NCBI RefSeq assembly: GCF_902459485.1
Contig: NZ_LR699120.1
Location: forward strand, 310,001-374,000
Reading direction: 5' to 3'
Length of the DNA: 64,000 nucleotides
Origin: Aquicella siphonis
GTDB lineage: Bacteria > Pseudomonadota > Gammaproteobacteria > DSM-16500
Positions 8,809 through 17,246 of the stretch are shown piece after piece. The stretch's first letter is position 1, and every line of letters starts with the position of its first letter. Made by a program: the position numbers and the translations under genes. A model generated the notes under the pieces. The model saw only the letters and a program-made list of their open reading frames with translations, was not told the DNA's origin and did not search any database.

Positions 8809-10357
8809 GGCACATCACCTCTCTTGTCCATCTATCCAGACTGATGTCTTGGATTGATACAATCCTCATCTCAAGCGGCCGCACCCGCCTTTCCGGCAGC
8901 CTCGACAGCTCCAGCGAATCCGGAGCCCCGTCATACCCTAATGCAAACCACATTTCCTGCCCTAAATGCGGCATCATGGGGTAAACCAACAGGCACAAGC
9001 CTTTTAGCCACCAGAAGGCATTTCCATCGGCCTTGGCATGACCTTCTCCCGACTGTATCCACACCTCCACCTGATCGGTAGCAGTCTGTGGAAGATAGCG
9101 CACCGGCCGCATGGCCTGCTCTTGTCTCGCGAGCGCGGATTCCATTTCTTCCATCATGTCAGCGCCAATAGCCGTTATGGGAACGTCTGCAATTTGTTGT
9201 AAGGCGGGAATAACCAGTCTTTGCACACAATCCATCATTCTTAGACAGCAGGCCTTGAATTCAGACATGATAAAATCACCCTGATTTTCCCTCACATTAA
9301 TAGATGACAAATAATATCGAACGCAATCCGTAATCAGCTTTTCAGAGCCGCTGAAATCCTTAACCCAGATAGCGTGCCGACGGCTGGTTGAAAACTTGCG
9401 GCCTTCAAGCAGATAAAAATGATTCGCCAGATAATAATCAAAGGGTTTGAATTCCGCGCAGGCATTCGTGATGCCTAACACGCTGGCGAGAAAAGGGATT
9501 GCATTATCAATACCGAAACAGGCTATTGTAATAATGGATGAATCTGCCGAAAAGGCATTTTCATTTGCATGCAGCCGCTGTGACGCAATCTCACCCAGCA
9601 TGAGGAAATATGCGAAAATAAATCCGTAATTAAAAAGCGTGCTTTCATCATCATGATAAAGACCCCAAGGATTGTTCGCTGTAAGTCGCAGCATGCCTTG
9701 CTGCCGGTTCAGATACTGTCGATATGATGATTCAATCTCGGGCTGAATGCCTGTTTCTGATAACCGACAAATATCTTGCAGTCTCAAAAACAGGTTCGTC
9801 ACTTCTCTGTGCAACAACCCGCTGTCGTGACTTAATTCTTCGGGACGAAAATGCGCGCCACAGTTTTCACAAAAATAACCCGTCACCTCCAGCGCGCATT
9901 GAGGGCATTTTCCCTGCAGCCAGCAGCCGGCAAGATACATTTTCCTGACCGGGTCCCATGGCATGTTTTCATTTACTCTAAGAATGGATCCCGCATCCTG
10001 CAGCTGCTGTAAAATACGATAATGCCACCCTGAATAAACAGCATTCCATCTCAAAGACAGCGGATTAACAAATTCATCCATACTGATTTGCATGACTTCC
10101 AAATCATTAACAATGCGCTCGTGATAAGCATGACAGACACTATCAGGTGGCCGCATTTCTTTCGCGGCCTGCAGCGTGACGTAAGATTCGTAGCTGTCCG
10201 TGCCTGACATGACCAGCGCCTCCGCTCCCCGCATTCTCAGATAACGCGCGAGAACATCTGCGGCAAGGTAAGGCCCGCCTATATGACCCAGGTGCAGACC
10301 GCCGTTCGGGGTAGGCACAGAAGGTATCAGCAAATATTTTTTCCCTCGTTGACTCAT
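8798..10357 (-). CDS. Methionyl-tRNA-synthetase-like protein (candidate amino-acid-activating hydrazine synthase component)
   Basis: A 519-aa class I synthetase-fold protein. It has the HIGH-type HLGH at residues 22-25, a zinc knuckle CPQC/CENC at 151-166, and a degenerate KMSKS loop, KFSTS, at 321-325. The C-terminal helical part (YPMMPHLGQEMWFALG) is shorter than in housekeeping MetRS (E. coli 677 aa). Its place between a PLP decarboxylase (4-base ATGA overlap) and a lysine N-hydroxylase (11-base overlap) argues against a translation role. In Spb40/PyrN-type enzymes a MetRS-like domain adenylates an amino acid (glycine or glutamate) and transfers it to N6-hydroxylysine. This ORF lacks the fused cupin, which is encoded separately at 7161-7499. 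It could instead be a tRNA synthetase paralogue, but the context makes that less likely. Confidence 0.85.
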   Translation of the reverse strand: MSQRGKKYLLIPSVPTPNGGLHLGHIGGPYLAADVLARYLRMRGAEALVMSGTDSYESYVTLQAAKEMRPPDSVCHAYHERIVNDLEVMQISMDEFVNPLSLRWNAVYSGWHYRILQQLQDAGSILRVNENMPWDPVRKMYLAGCWLQGKCPQCALEVTGYFCENCGAHFRPEELSHDSGLLHREVTNLFLRLQDICRLSETGIQPEIESSYRQYLNRQQGMLRLTANNPWGLYHDDESTLFNYGFIFAYFLMLGEIASQRLHANENAFSADSSIITIACFGIDNAIPFLASVLGITNACAEFKPFDYYLANHFYLLEGRKFSTSRRHAIWVKDFSGSEKLITDCVRYYLSSINVRENQGDFIMSEFKACCLRMMDCVQRLVIPALQQIADVPITAIGADMMEEMESALARQEQAMRPVRYLPQTATDQVEVWIQSGEGHAKADGNAFWWLKGLCLLVYPMMPHLGQEMWFALGYDGAPDSLELSRLPERRVRPLEMRIVSIQDISLDRWTREVMCHAG

Positions 10358-11652
10358 TGTCTTGCTTCCCTCGCTATTGATTCAGGGATATGCCCTATCA
10401 TGGAGTTATGCAAAAGCGATTCCGGCAATCTCAGCCATTCCGCGTGACTGCCGCCCCGCCAGAGAATGACGCCCGGACGAAATCGAATAAATGAATAGCT
10501 GAAAGCCATACAGTATGATCCCACTCCATAAAACATCAGCAAGTCATTAACGGATAACTCCGGCAGCGCCAAAGGTGTGTGCAATTGATCTGCCTGATTG
10601 CAGGTCGGCCCCCATAATTGGGTCAATCGAGCAGATTTTGTGTCGGCAAAGCACCGGATGGGAAAGTCATATCGATAGCTGGTAGACAAGGTGTTGATCC
10701 CCGCATCCAGAATAACAGCAGGCAAACTATCTTTCTGATGCCGCCTTCCTACGACCCGGGTCAATAACGCGCCATATGCCTCAAACAAAGTACGTCCAGG
10801 CTCAAAGATCAAAAGAGGCGGCTGTGACGCGCCATGCAGATAGGGCAGCAGCGGTGCAATTACCGCATTCGCGTAAGCTTCGGCGTCCGGAAGCGGCAGG
10901 TGACGGTTATGGCTGTCTGCGCGCAAAGGACTTATCCCGGCCAAACCGCCGCCCACATCAATCCATTCCAGTTCAATCTGATAAATCGATTTCAGTGCCG
11001 AGGCAAATAATCCCAGACATTGGCCCATCTGTCTGAACTGACGCAAGTCGCGGATATTGGTGCCAATATGCATGTGCACGCCGCCCAACTTCAGATAAGG
11101 GGATTTCAGGATTTTATCGACCAAACTACGCGTCTCTGCCTGAGCCAGCTCCTTGTCGACCTGAAATCCAAATCTGTTCCAGGACGACTGCGTGTCTGAA
11201 AAATAAATTCGCAGCCCTATCGATACCGTTTTAGCCATGCGCTGCGCCACAGCGGCAATCAATTCAATTTCATCATCATGATCGCAATTGATTATCGCCT
11301 GGTCTTTAATCGCTTTCTCGATTTCCTCCCGCGTCTTCATCGGGCCATTGAATATGATACGTTGTCCGGGCAGGCGGATCTCATCCGCAATCGCATATTC
11401 GAGTCCGGAAACTACTTCCGCGTGCGCGCCGGCCTGATGCAGACGGGCAAGCAGCCCTTTCAGACAATTGGTTTTATATGACACCGACACAATGGAATGC
11501 GGGTAGCGCGTTTGAACGGCCTGGCGCAATGAATCAAAACGCTGCAAGACTCCCGCTTCATCCATGATGAAAAGCGGAGTGCCAAACCGCTCAGCCCATT
11601 CCGAGGCAACAACGGCGCTCACTCCAGAAAAATGATTTTCACTCTCGCGCAT
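10354..11652 (-). CDS. PLP-dependent decarboxylase, LysA/diaminopimelate-decarboxylase fold
   Basis: A 432-aa fold-type III (alanine-racemase-like barrel) PLP enzyme. The Schiff-base lysine is in SVSYKTN (about Lys60). VHMHIG (His193/195), the phosphate-binding VDVGGG (224-226), EPGR (284-287), a WGPTCNQAD segment with the second-subunit cysteine (about Cys351), and YGVGSYCMAFSYSF near the end all match active DAP/ornithine decarboxylases. I chose the ATG at 11652, one base after the regulator stop. It could be LysA supplying lysine, but its operon suggests it decarboxylates a pathway intermediate. Characterised hydrazine pathways I remember do not need such an enzyme, so this is the unexplained step of the cluster. 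Confidence 0.85.
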   Translation of the reverse strand: MRESENHFSGVSAVVASEWAERFGTPLFIMDEAGVLQRFDSLRQAVQTRYPHSIVSVSYKTNCLKGLLARLHQAGAHAEVVSGLEYAIADEIRLPGQRIIFNGPMKTREEIEKAIKDQAIINCDHDDEIELIAAVAQRMAKTVSIGLRIYFSDTQSSWNRFGFQVDKELAQAETRSLVDKILKSPYLKLGGVHMHIGTNIRDLRQFRQMGQCLGLFASALKSIYQIELEWIDVGGGLAGISPLRADSHNRHLPLPDAEAYANAVIAPLLPYLHGASQPPLLIFEPGRTLFEAYGALLTRVVGRRHQKDSLPAVILDAGINTLSTSYRYDFPIRCFADTKSARLTQLWGPTCNQADQLHTPLALPELSVNDLLMFYGVGSYCMAFSYSFIRFRPGVILWRGGSHAEWLRLPESLLHNSMIGHIPESIAREARQ

Positions 11653-11653
11653 G

Positions 11654-12355
11654 TCATGGATCTCTTGAAGAGGTTTGACGCTCAATAACTTCAGCAATCC
11701 CTTTGACAGTATTTTCCCAGCTTGCTCGGGAGATCCGTATGGCTTTTACAGTATCCCTGGCCAGCACCGCATCGACCAGGCGCTGGCATTCCAGCCTGTA
11801 ATTCTGCAACATTTTCTTATCCTTCGCGTGATGGTTGATGCATATTGCGCGATAACGCTGCGCCTGATCGTAGAGCATCATATGGATTTTGAGCAGCCAG
11901 GGCGAGCCGCAACCCTTGATTAGTGAATAGAGAAAATTTCGCTGTAATCGCTCCCAGTCATGCGTTTCGATTTTGGATTTCTGCGCGGGGTCCAGCAATC
12001 TGGAAAAACAATACCAACTGGAAACAATATCCGCCTCCCAGCGCTCATCCCCTTTTTGTATGGATAATTCAAGAGCGATCGTGTCGATATAGGCCCTGAT
12101 CTGATATAAATCGTGCAATTCTTCCAGGGACTGGGACGCCACTTCAAAACCGCATTGTTCTTCGGAGTGTACCAGCCCCAGGCTCGCCAATCTGGAAAGT
12201 GCTTCTCTAAGCGGACTGTAGCCAATTCCATACCGCTCTTTCAGGATATCCATTTGAAGCTTTTCGCCAGGCGCCAACGCACCGGAAAGAATATCATTCC
12301 GTATGCTTTCCATAACCCTGGTTGATTTGGTTGTTTTACGTTGTTTCAAAGTCAT
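11654..12355 (-). CDS. GntR-family (FadR/FCD, CsiR-like) transcriptional regulator
   Basis: A 233-aa GntR regulator. The N-terminal winged helix reads VMESIRNDILSGALAPGEKL then YSPLREALSRLASLGLV, and an all-helical FCD ligand domain follows. The CGSPWLL and LYDQAQRYRAI segments recall the CsiR subfamily, whose known member represses lysine-derived glutarate/GABA catabolism. It opens the hydrazine-type operon and ends one base before the decarboxylase start. Two TTTTCGAAA palindromes lie 65-90 bases upstream, one inside the promoter spacer, so autoregulation is likely. The effector molecule is unknown; a lysine-derived or hydrazine intermediate is a guess. Confidence 0.88.
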   Translation of the reverse strand: MTLKQRKTTKSTRVMESIRNDILSGALAPGEKLQMDILKERYGIGYSPLREALSRLASLGLVHSEEQCGFEVASQSLEELHDLYQIRAYIDTIALELSIQKGDERWEADIVSSWYCFSRLLDPAQKSKIETHDWERLQRNFLYSLIKGCGSPWLLKIHMMLYDQAQRYRAICINHHAKDKKMLQNYRLECQRLVDAVLARDTVKAIRISRASWENTVKGIAEVIERQTSSRDP

Positions 12356-12408
12356 CGCTAAGCCTCTGCCGCTTTCCAGGAATTTTCTGATAATTAAATA
12401 GAAGGGAG

Positions 12409-12447
12409 AGTGTATAAGTATTTTCGAAAATAAACAAGTTTTCGAAA
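12409..12447 (-). promoter_or_regulatory. Promoter with two TTTTCGAAA palindromic operators before the hydrazine-type operon
   Basis: On the minus strand TTGTTT (12437-12432) and TACACT (12414-12409) are separated by exactly 17 bases. The spacer holds a perfect 14-base palindrome TATTTTCGAAAATA (12419-12432). A second core, TTTCGAAA (12440-12447), is centred 18 bases upstream of the first. Paired palindromes over the promoter are what an autorepressing GntR protein would bind. The -35/-10 match is moderate (three and four of six bases). Confidence 0.55.
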
Positions 12448-12560
12448 TTTACAAGGCGTGGTTATTTTTTGCGCTATCTTTACTGGCTGAATTTCCAACT
12501 CATAAAAGAAACCGGCAACGGCCTTGCAAAACCGGCCGGGCACACACACGATAACAGCGG

Positions 12561-12585
12561 AAAAACTGCGCCGGGCTAGCGGCGC
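12561..12585 (-). terminator. Probable relA terminator overlapping the stop codon
   Basis: The minus strand reads GCGCC, an eight-base loop holding the relA TAG, GGCGC, then AGTTTTT. The five-base all-GC stem plus T-run fits a short Rho-independent terminator for relA. Confidence 0.5.
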
Positions 12586-14717
12586 CTGACTTCAATGATA
12601 TTTGGCAGTTTTTGAATCTGTTCCAGCGCAACTTTCAACTGCTGGCGGTTGGCGATTTCAATCGTAAGATAGATATCTACCTCCGGTGAATCGTTGACTT
12701 TTTGAGTTTGCAGGCCCAGAACGTTGATTTTTTCACTTGCAAGCATAGTGGTCATATCACGCAATAATCCCGGCCTGTCATATACCCGTATCAACAGATC
12801 GGCAGGATATGCGCCGGAATGCCTATCGCCCCAATTCACCTCCATGACTCGATCCAGCCCTTCACCGGAAAGATTTCTCATATTGCTGCAATCTCGCCGG
12901 TGTATGCTCACACCGCGGTTTCGCGTGACATATCCCACGACAGAATCCCCCGGCAGAGGTTTGCAGCAACGCGCAATATGGGTTAACAAGTTATTCATTC
13001 CCAAGATATGGATATTGGGCGCCGCGCTGCCGCTTACACGCGCCTCAATGACGGGAACGTTTTCAACATGATCCGAAGGCAGCAGATGATGAATGATTTG
13101 GGCCATGCGGATCTCGCCTGCGGCCAGAGCCGCCAGCATCTCGTCATCAGACTTATAATTGAGTTGAACAGCCACTTTGTTAAGACTGGTTTTGTTGCTA
13201 ATGCCCAGCCGTCTCAATTCCTTGTCCAGCAGCTCCCTGCCATTGACAGCGTGTTTCATGCTGTCTTTCACTCTGAACCAGTGCTGTACTTTAGCGCGCG
13301 CGCGCGGGGACTTCAGGTACCCCAGCTGAGGATTCAGCCAGTCGCGGCTGGGATTGGCCAGTTTGGCCGTAAGAATCTCCACCCGCTGCCCCATCTGCAA
13401 CTCGTACGTCAATGGCACGATATTGCCATCTACTTTCGCTCCCCGGCAGCGATGACCGACTTCACTGTGAATAAGATAGGCAAAATCCAGCGGTGTGGCG
13501 CCCTTGGGTAAATCGACAATATCACCAATCGGTGTAAATACATAGATACGATCCGCGAACAAATCCTTAATCGGCTGCTCTGCCTTGACTTCATCCTGGT
13601 AGACCACTTCTTTCTGCCATTCAATAATTTGTCTGAGCAGTGCGATTTTCGCCTCATAATTGGAAGTTTGCAGAACACCTTCCTTATATCGCCAGTGCGC
13701 CGCCACTCCCAGTTCAGATTCCTGATGCATCTGGTAAGTACGAATTTGCACTTCAACAAAATGGTTTTCCGGCCCCAGAAGCACCGTATGAATGGATCGG
13801 TAACCATTGGGCTTAGGATGCATGATGTAATCATCAAACTCTTCCGGAAGCTGCTGCCATCCGTTTTGCAACACGCCCAGCACAGCGTAGCAATCATCCA
13901 CCGTCTGGACCAGGATGCGTATCGCGCTCATGTCATAGATTTGCTCAAGATTGGCATTTTTACGCTGCATCTTTTTATAAATGCTGTAGATATGCTTGAC
14001 GCGTCCCTTGACCTGGAAATCCTTGATGCCAGCCTGCGTGACTGTGTCATTCAGTATTTTCACCATGCGCTGGATATAAGCTTCACGGTCATCGCGCCGG
14101 GACGCAATGCCTTTCGCGATTTCGGTATAAATTTCCGGATGTGAATAACGCAAACATAAATCTTCAATTTCCCACTTCAACTGCCACACACCCAGGCGAT
14201 TCGCCAGGGGCGCATAGACGGAAAGGGTTTCATCAGCCAATAATTTCTGTTCCTTGCTATCGATGTGTTTGGAGTGGCGAAGTTCCCATAACCGCTCCGC
14301 GAGAACAAGCAGCACTGCCCGCACATCCGTGACCATCGCCAATAGCATCTTGCGCAGGTTTTCGATTTGGTGGCTGCCTTTGAGTTGAAATTGTTGAAGC
14401 TTCCCCAGCAGCCGCATCTGCATCACATCTTGTAATAGCTTGCCGCTGCTTTCACCCAGACATTCCGCGACAGAATCAATATGAATTTCGTTTGCCTGCA
14501 GGAGAGGGTAAAGAACCGCCGAAGCCAGCGTTTCATTGTCAAGTCCCAGCGCCAGCAGGATGTCGGCAATGCCCAGACCCTTTTCCAGTTGTGCCTGGTT
14601 TTTACTGTCATAAAGACCCACTGCTGTTTTTAGCGGAGCAGCGGCAGCTTCGCCGCGCGTTTCAGACAGAAAATGAATCCACTCTTCAGGATTAATAGGA
14701 TAACGGCGCTTACTCAT
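12576..14717 (-). CDS. relA: RelA, (p)ppGpp synthetase I
   Basis: Ribosome-associated alarmone synthetase that makes (p)ppGpp from GTP/GDP and ATP in amino-acid starvation. The 713-aa protein has a degenerate N-terminal HD-like domain (LGLDNETLASAVLYPLLQ without the HD pair), so hydrolase activity should be absent. The synthetase domain contains GRVKHIYSIYKKMQRK, the EFDDYI (ExDD) motif of synthetase-only RelA rather than the RxKD of SpoT/Rel, and NGYRSIHTVLLGP. A TGS domain (IYVFTPIGDIVDLPKGATPL) and a C-terminal ACT domain (YDRPGLLRDMTTML) follow. The ATG at 14717 (MSKRRYPINPEEW) was preferred to 14753 by family N-terminus. Confidence 0.96.
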   Translation of the reverse strand: MSKRRYPINPEEWIHFLSETRGEAAAAPLKTAVGLYDSKNQAQLEKGLGIADILLALGLDNETLASAVLYPLLQANEIHIDSVAECLGESSGKLLQDVMQMRLLGKLQQFQLKGSHQIENLRKMLLAMVTDVRAVLLVLAERLWELRHSKHIDSKEQKLLADETLSVYAPLANRLGVWQLKWEIEDLCLRYSHPEIYTEIAKGIASRRDDREAYIQRMVKILNDTVTQAGIKDFQVKGRVKHIYSIYKKMQRKNANLEQIYDMSAIRILVQTVDDCYAVLGVLQNGWQQLPEEFDDYIMHPKPNGYRSIHTVLLGPENHFVEVQIRTYQMHQESELGVAAHWRYKEGVLQTSNYEAKIALLRQIIEWQKEVVYQDEVKAEQPIKDLFADRIYVFTPIGDIVDLPKGATPLDFAYLIHSEVGHRCRGAKVDGNIVPLTYELQMGQRVEILTAKLANPSRDWLNPQLGYLKSPRARAKVQHWFRVKDSMKHAVNGRELLDKELRRLGISNKTSLNKVAVQLNYKSDDEMLAALAAGEIRMAQIIHHLLPSDHVENVPVIEARVSGSAAPNIHILGMNNLLTHIARCCKPLPGDSVVGYVTRNRGVSIHRRDCSNMRNLSGEGLDRVMEVNWGDRHSGAYPADLLIRVYDRPGLLRDMTTMLASEKINVLGLQTQKVNDSPEVDIYLTIEIANRQQLKVALEQIQKLPNIIEVRRR

Positions 14718-15114
14718 AAAATACCTGTATCGATAGACAAACCACTCTCGCAATTCGACTCAGTCGCTGGACCTTTGGTCCGGTTTCTTTTTTTTAATTA
14801 TATCCCAACTATCCCCGAGAAATATAAGCTTATTTCATCGCGAATGGCATTTTCTAACTTACTGAATAATAGTATATATGATCAGGAAGCGCGGCAGCGG
14901 AACACGGACTTCACAGCATTAGCTTTTGAATTTACAGTGTTTGTTTAACCCTGAAAATTAGGTTATTATTTGCGGCGCTGGGTTCGTGCTGACCGCAAGC
15001 TTCAAAATAAGCAGAATATTGCCTCTCCGCCCGGGCCGAACCGGCTGAACTTGTGCAAATGTAAACGCTGTGCGCATACCGCATATCCATGAGCATGAAC
15101 CTGAGGTCATATTG
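14718..15114. promoter_or_regulatory. Divergent relA-hemB intergenic region (397 bases)
   Basis: No gene is supported here. The region is AT-rich around 14785-14880 and should hold the relA (minus) and hemB (plus) promoters, but I could not fix either by eye. It includes a terminator-like hairpin oriented to the plus strand, listed separately. Confidence 0.4.
14767..14795 (+). terminator. Terminator-like hairpin facing hemB
   Basis: CTGGACC (14767-14773), a three-base TTT loop and GGTCCGG (14777-14783) form a seven-base stem with one wobble, followed by TTTCTTTTTTTT. This is a textbook Rho-independent terminator, yet on the plus strand no gene lies upstream of it (relA is on the minus strand). 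It may stop antisense transcription into hemB, or attenuate an early hemB start. Confidence 0.55.
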
Positions 15115-16119
15115 ATGAACTACCACGGCTTGTATCCCAAAACACGCTTGCGACGTCTAAGACAGCATAAAACCCTGCGAAACCTGGTAAAACAAACCCG
15201 GCTGGAACCCGGCGATTTCGTTTTGCCGTTATTTATACGCCACGGGAAAAACATCAAAAACGCCATCGCCTCCATGCCTGGGCACTTTCAGCTCAGCGTG
15301 GATCAGCTGGAAAATGAAATCAGAGACCTCACTGCTCTTGGAATTCGCAGCGTCATGTTGTTCGGCATACCCGAGCACAAAGATCCCGAGGGCAAGGATT
15401 CCTATTCCGAAAACGGCATCATACAATCCGCGATTCCTCTGATCAAACAAACCGCCCCGGAGCTTCTCATCTTCTCTGATGTCTGTTTTTGTGAATACAC
15501 CGACCACGGTCATTGTGGCGTCCTCACCCAGCATGCGCATGGCATGGATGTTGATAATGACAAGACACTGGCGCTGCTCGCGATGCAAGCTGTCAGCCAC
15601 GCCAGATCAGGGGCTGATGTCATCGCGCCCAGCGGAATGATTGACGGCATGGTTCAGGCTATCCGCCATGCCCTTGATGAAGCCGGATACAAACACATTC
15701 CAGTTCTCAGTTATTCAGTAAAATACTCTTCTTCCATGTATGGCCCATTTCGGGATGCGGCTGAAGGCACGCCGAAATTCGGCGACCGCCGCACGCATCA
15801 AATGGATTTCGCCAATGTCAGCGAAGCGATTCGCGAATGCGCCCTCGACATCGCAGAAGGCGCGGACATGCTGATGGTCAAGCCCGCCCATACTTATCTG
15901 GATGTAATTGCAAAAGTCAAACAAGCATATCCTGCGCTGCCGCTGGGCGCTTATCATACCAGCGGCGAATTCGCAATGATCAAGGCGGCAGCACAGAAAG
16001 GATGGCTGGATGAGCGCAGCGCGGCCATTGAAATCCTGACATCCATTCGTCGCGCGGGGGCTGATTTCATCATCACTTATTTCGCGAAAGAAGCAGCCGC
16101 GTGGCTCAATGAAAATTAA
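15115..16119 (+). CDS. hemB: HemB, porphobilinogen synthase (delta-aminolevulinate dehydratase)
   Basis: Condenses two 5-aminolevulinate molecules into porphobilinogen in haem biosynthesis. The 334-aa protein shows the zinc-binding cysteine cluster CFCEYTDHGHCG (three cysteines, the zinc-dependent type), the two active-site lysines in SYSVKYSSSMYGPF and MLMVKPAHTYLD, and YHTSGEFAMIKAAAQKGWLD near the end. I chose the ATG at 15115 (MNYHGLYPKTRLRRLRQ) because it has GAGGT at a suitable distance and gives the usual length; an upstream ATG at 15070 would add 15 atypical residues. It is a single gene, divergent from relA. Confidence 0.97.
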   Translation: MNYHGLYPKTRLRRLRQHKTLRNLVKQTRLEPGDFVLPLFIRHGKNIKNAIASMPGHFQLSVDQLENEIRDLTALGIRSVMLFGIPEHKDPEGKDSYSENGIIQSAIPLIKQTAPELLIFSDVCFCEYTDHGHCGVLTQHAHGMDVDNDKTLALLAMQAVSHARSGADVIAPSGMIDGMVQAIRHALDEAGYKHIPVLSYSVKYSSSMYGPFRDAAEGTPKFGDRRTHQMDFANVSEAIRECALDIAEGADMLMVKPAHTYLDVIAKVKQAYPALPLGAYHTSGEFAMIKAAAQKGWLDERSAAIEILTSIRRAGADFIITYFAKEAAAWLNEN

Positions 16120-16176
16120 TTTTTATTTTATTCAATGAACCCTGCACTTAAGTTGCAGAGGCTGACCAGGATGCAT

Positions 16177-17025
16177 TCAACGCCGCCCTTTTTTCTCCGC
16201 GCTCCTGGCCATGACTATGCGGGAGTACTGATTGAATGCCTCAGCCACCTGCCCGGGATTTTCTATCCAGGGATAATGCCCAGCGTCTTTAATGCGCAGA
16301 AACACAATATTTTTTCTTTGAAATTTTTTCGATGCGATAAAAAAATCCAATGGAATGATTCTGTCTTTTGCGCCCGCAAAAATTAATACCGGCATATTGT
16401 CTGGCACCCATTTAGCCCTGTAAGTACTATCAAAATGCTTTGCTGACCATTCACACGCCTTATAATTGAATGGTAATGACTTGAAAAGCGCAACACCCTT
16501 CCTCAGCCCCCTTTTTGTGAATGAATATGGCGCAGAAGCAACTGTTATTTGCTTTAATAAAGCATTACTTGGCTTTTTTATATATTTTTTCTGTAATTCC
16601 GTGATGCCATCTATTGGATGATTAACAGCAAATTGCATAAACCGATTTTGCCACGACGCGTCTGGCGCCGTATCCATTAATACCAGCCCTGTCAGTAACC
16701 TGCTCAATGCCGGTGTGGAAAGCGCGTACATACCGCCCGTTGAATGCGCCGCCAAGATAACGTTAGGCAATGCCTTGACTGCCTCAACAAGCGCCCTGGA
16801 CCAATGTGAAAAGCCGCTATCCGTTTTGGTGTTTGATCCATCGCCGGGTAAATCAAGGTGCCATATCATCCCGGGCATCTTCAGGATTTGCGTCAATCCT
16901 CTTAATGATTCAGAGCCCAGTCCCGGGCCGCCGGGAAGGAATATCCAGTTGACATTGCCGTCACACGCACTGCGTATACATCTCAAACGCGCTCCTGAGC
17001 TGGTCCATAAGTAATTCGGTTTCAT
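16177..17025 (-). CDS. Alpha/beta-hydrolase fold protein
   Basis: A 282-aa alpha/beta hydrolase resembling the proline iminopeptidase/haloperoxidase branch. It has an oxyanion-type FLPGGPGLGSESL, the nucleophile elbow AHSTGGMYAL (Ser in HSTGG), an acid residue in FAGAKDRIIP and the histidine in DAGHYPWIENP. The elbow begins Ala-His rather than Gly-His, which is tolerated in the family. No signal peptide is seen, so it is probably cytoplasmic. The substrate cannot be predicted. It is convergent with hemB and separated by about 220 bases of non-coding DNA from dps. Confidence 0.8.
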   Translation of the reverse strand: MKPNYLWTSSGARLRCIRSACDGNVNWIFLPGGPGLGSESLRGLTQILKMPGMIWHLDLPGDGSNTKTDSGFSHWSRALVEAVKALPNVILAAHSTGGMYALSTPALSRLLTGLVLMDTAPDASWQNRFMQFAVNHPIDGITELQKKYIKKPSNALLKQITVASAPYSFTKRGLRKGVALFKSLPFNYKACEWSAKHFDSTYRAKWVPDNMPVLIFAGAKDRIIPLDFFIASKKFQRKNIVFLRIKDAGHYPWIENPGQVAEAFNQYSRIVMARSAEKKGRR

Positions 17026-17246
17026 ATCAGACCCTGTTGATATCAGAACTCACTGTGCATCACTCTTCGCACTCAAGAGTTCAGCAATCATTCTCGACGA
17101 GTTTCATGGCCGGCCAATCATCATGCGTGATAGAAACCGCAGCATAATATTCCGGCAGATTCATTGATATCAACATACCGAAGTCCTGCGCGGCATTAAC
17201 CTCATGTGTCACACCCGAACGCAAAGTTGTTCGCATTGAAAAACAA

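Noticed and set aside
8798-10357. Housekeeping methionyl-tRNA synthetase (metG)
   Set aside because: Degenerate KMSKS, short C-terminal part and a biosynthetic operon context argue against it, though not decisively.
13008-14144. Long plus-strand open frames opposite relA
   Set aside because: They lie antisense to clearly conserved RelA coding sequence and have no family features.
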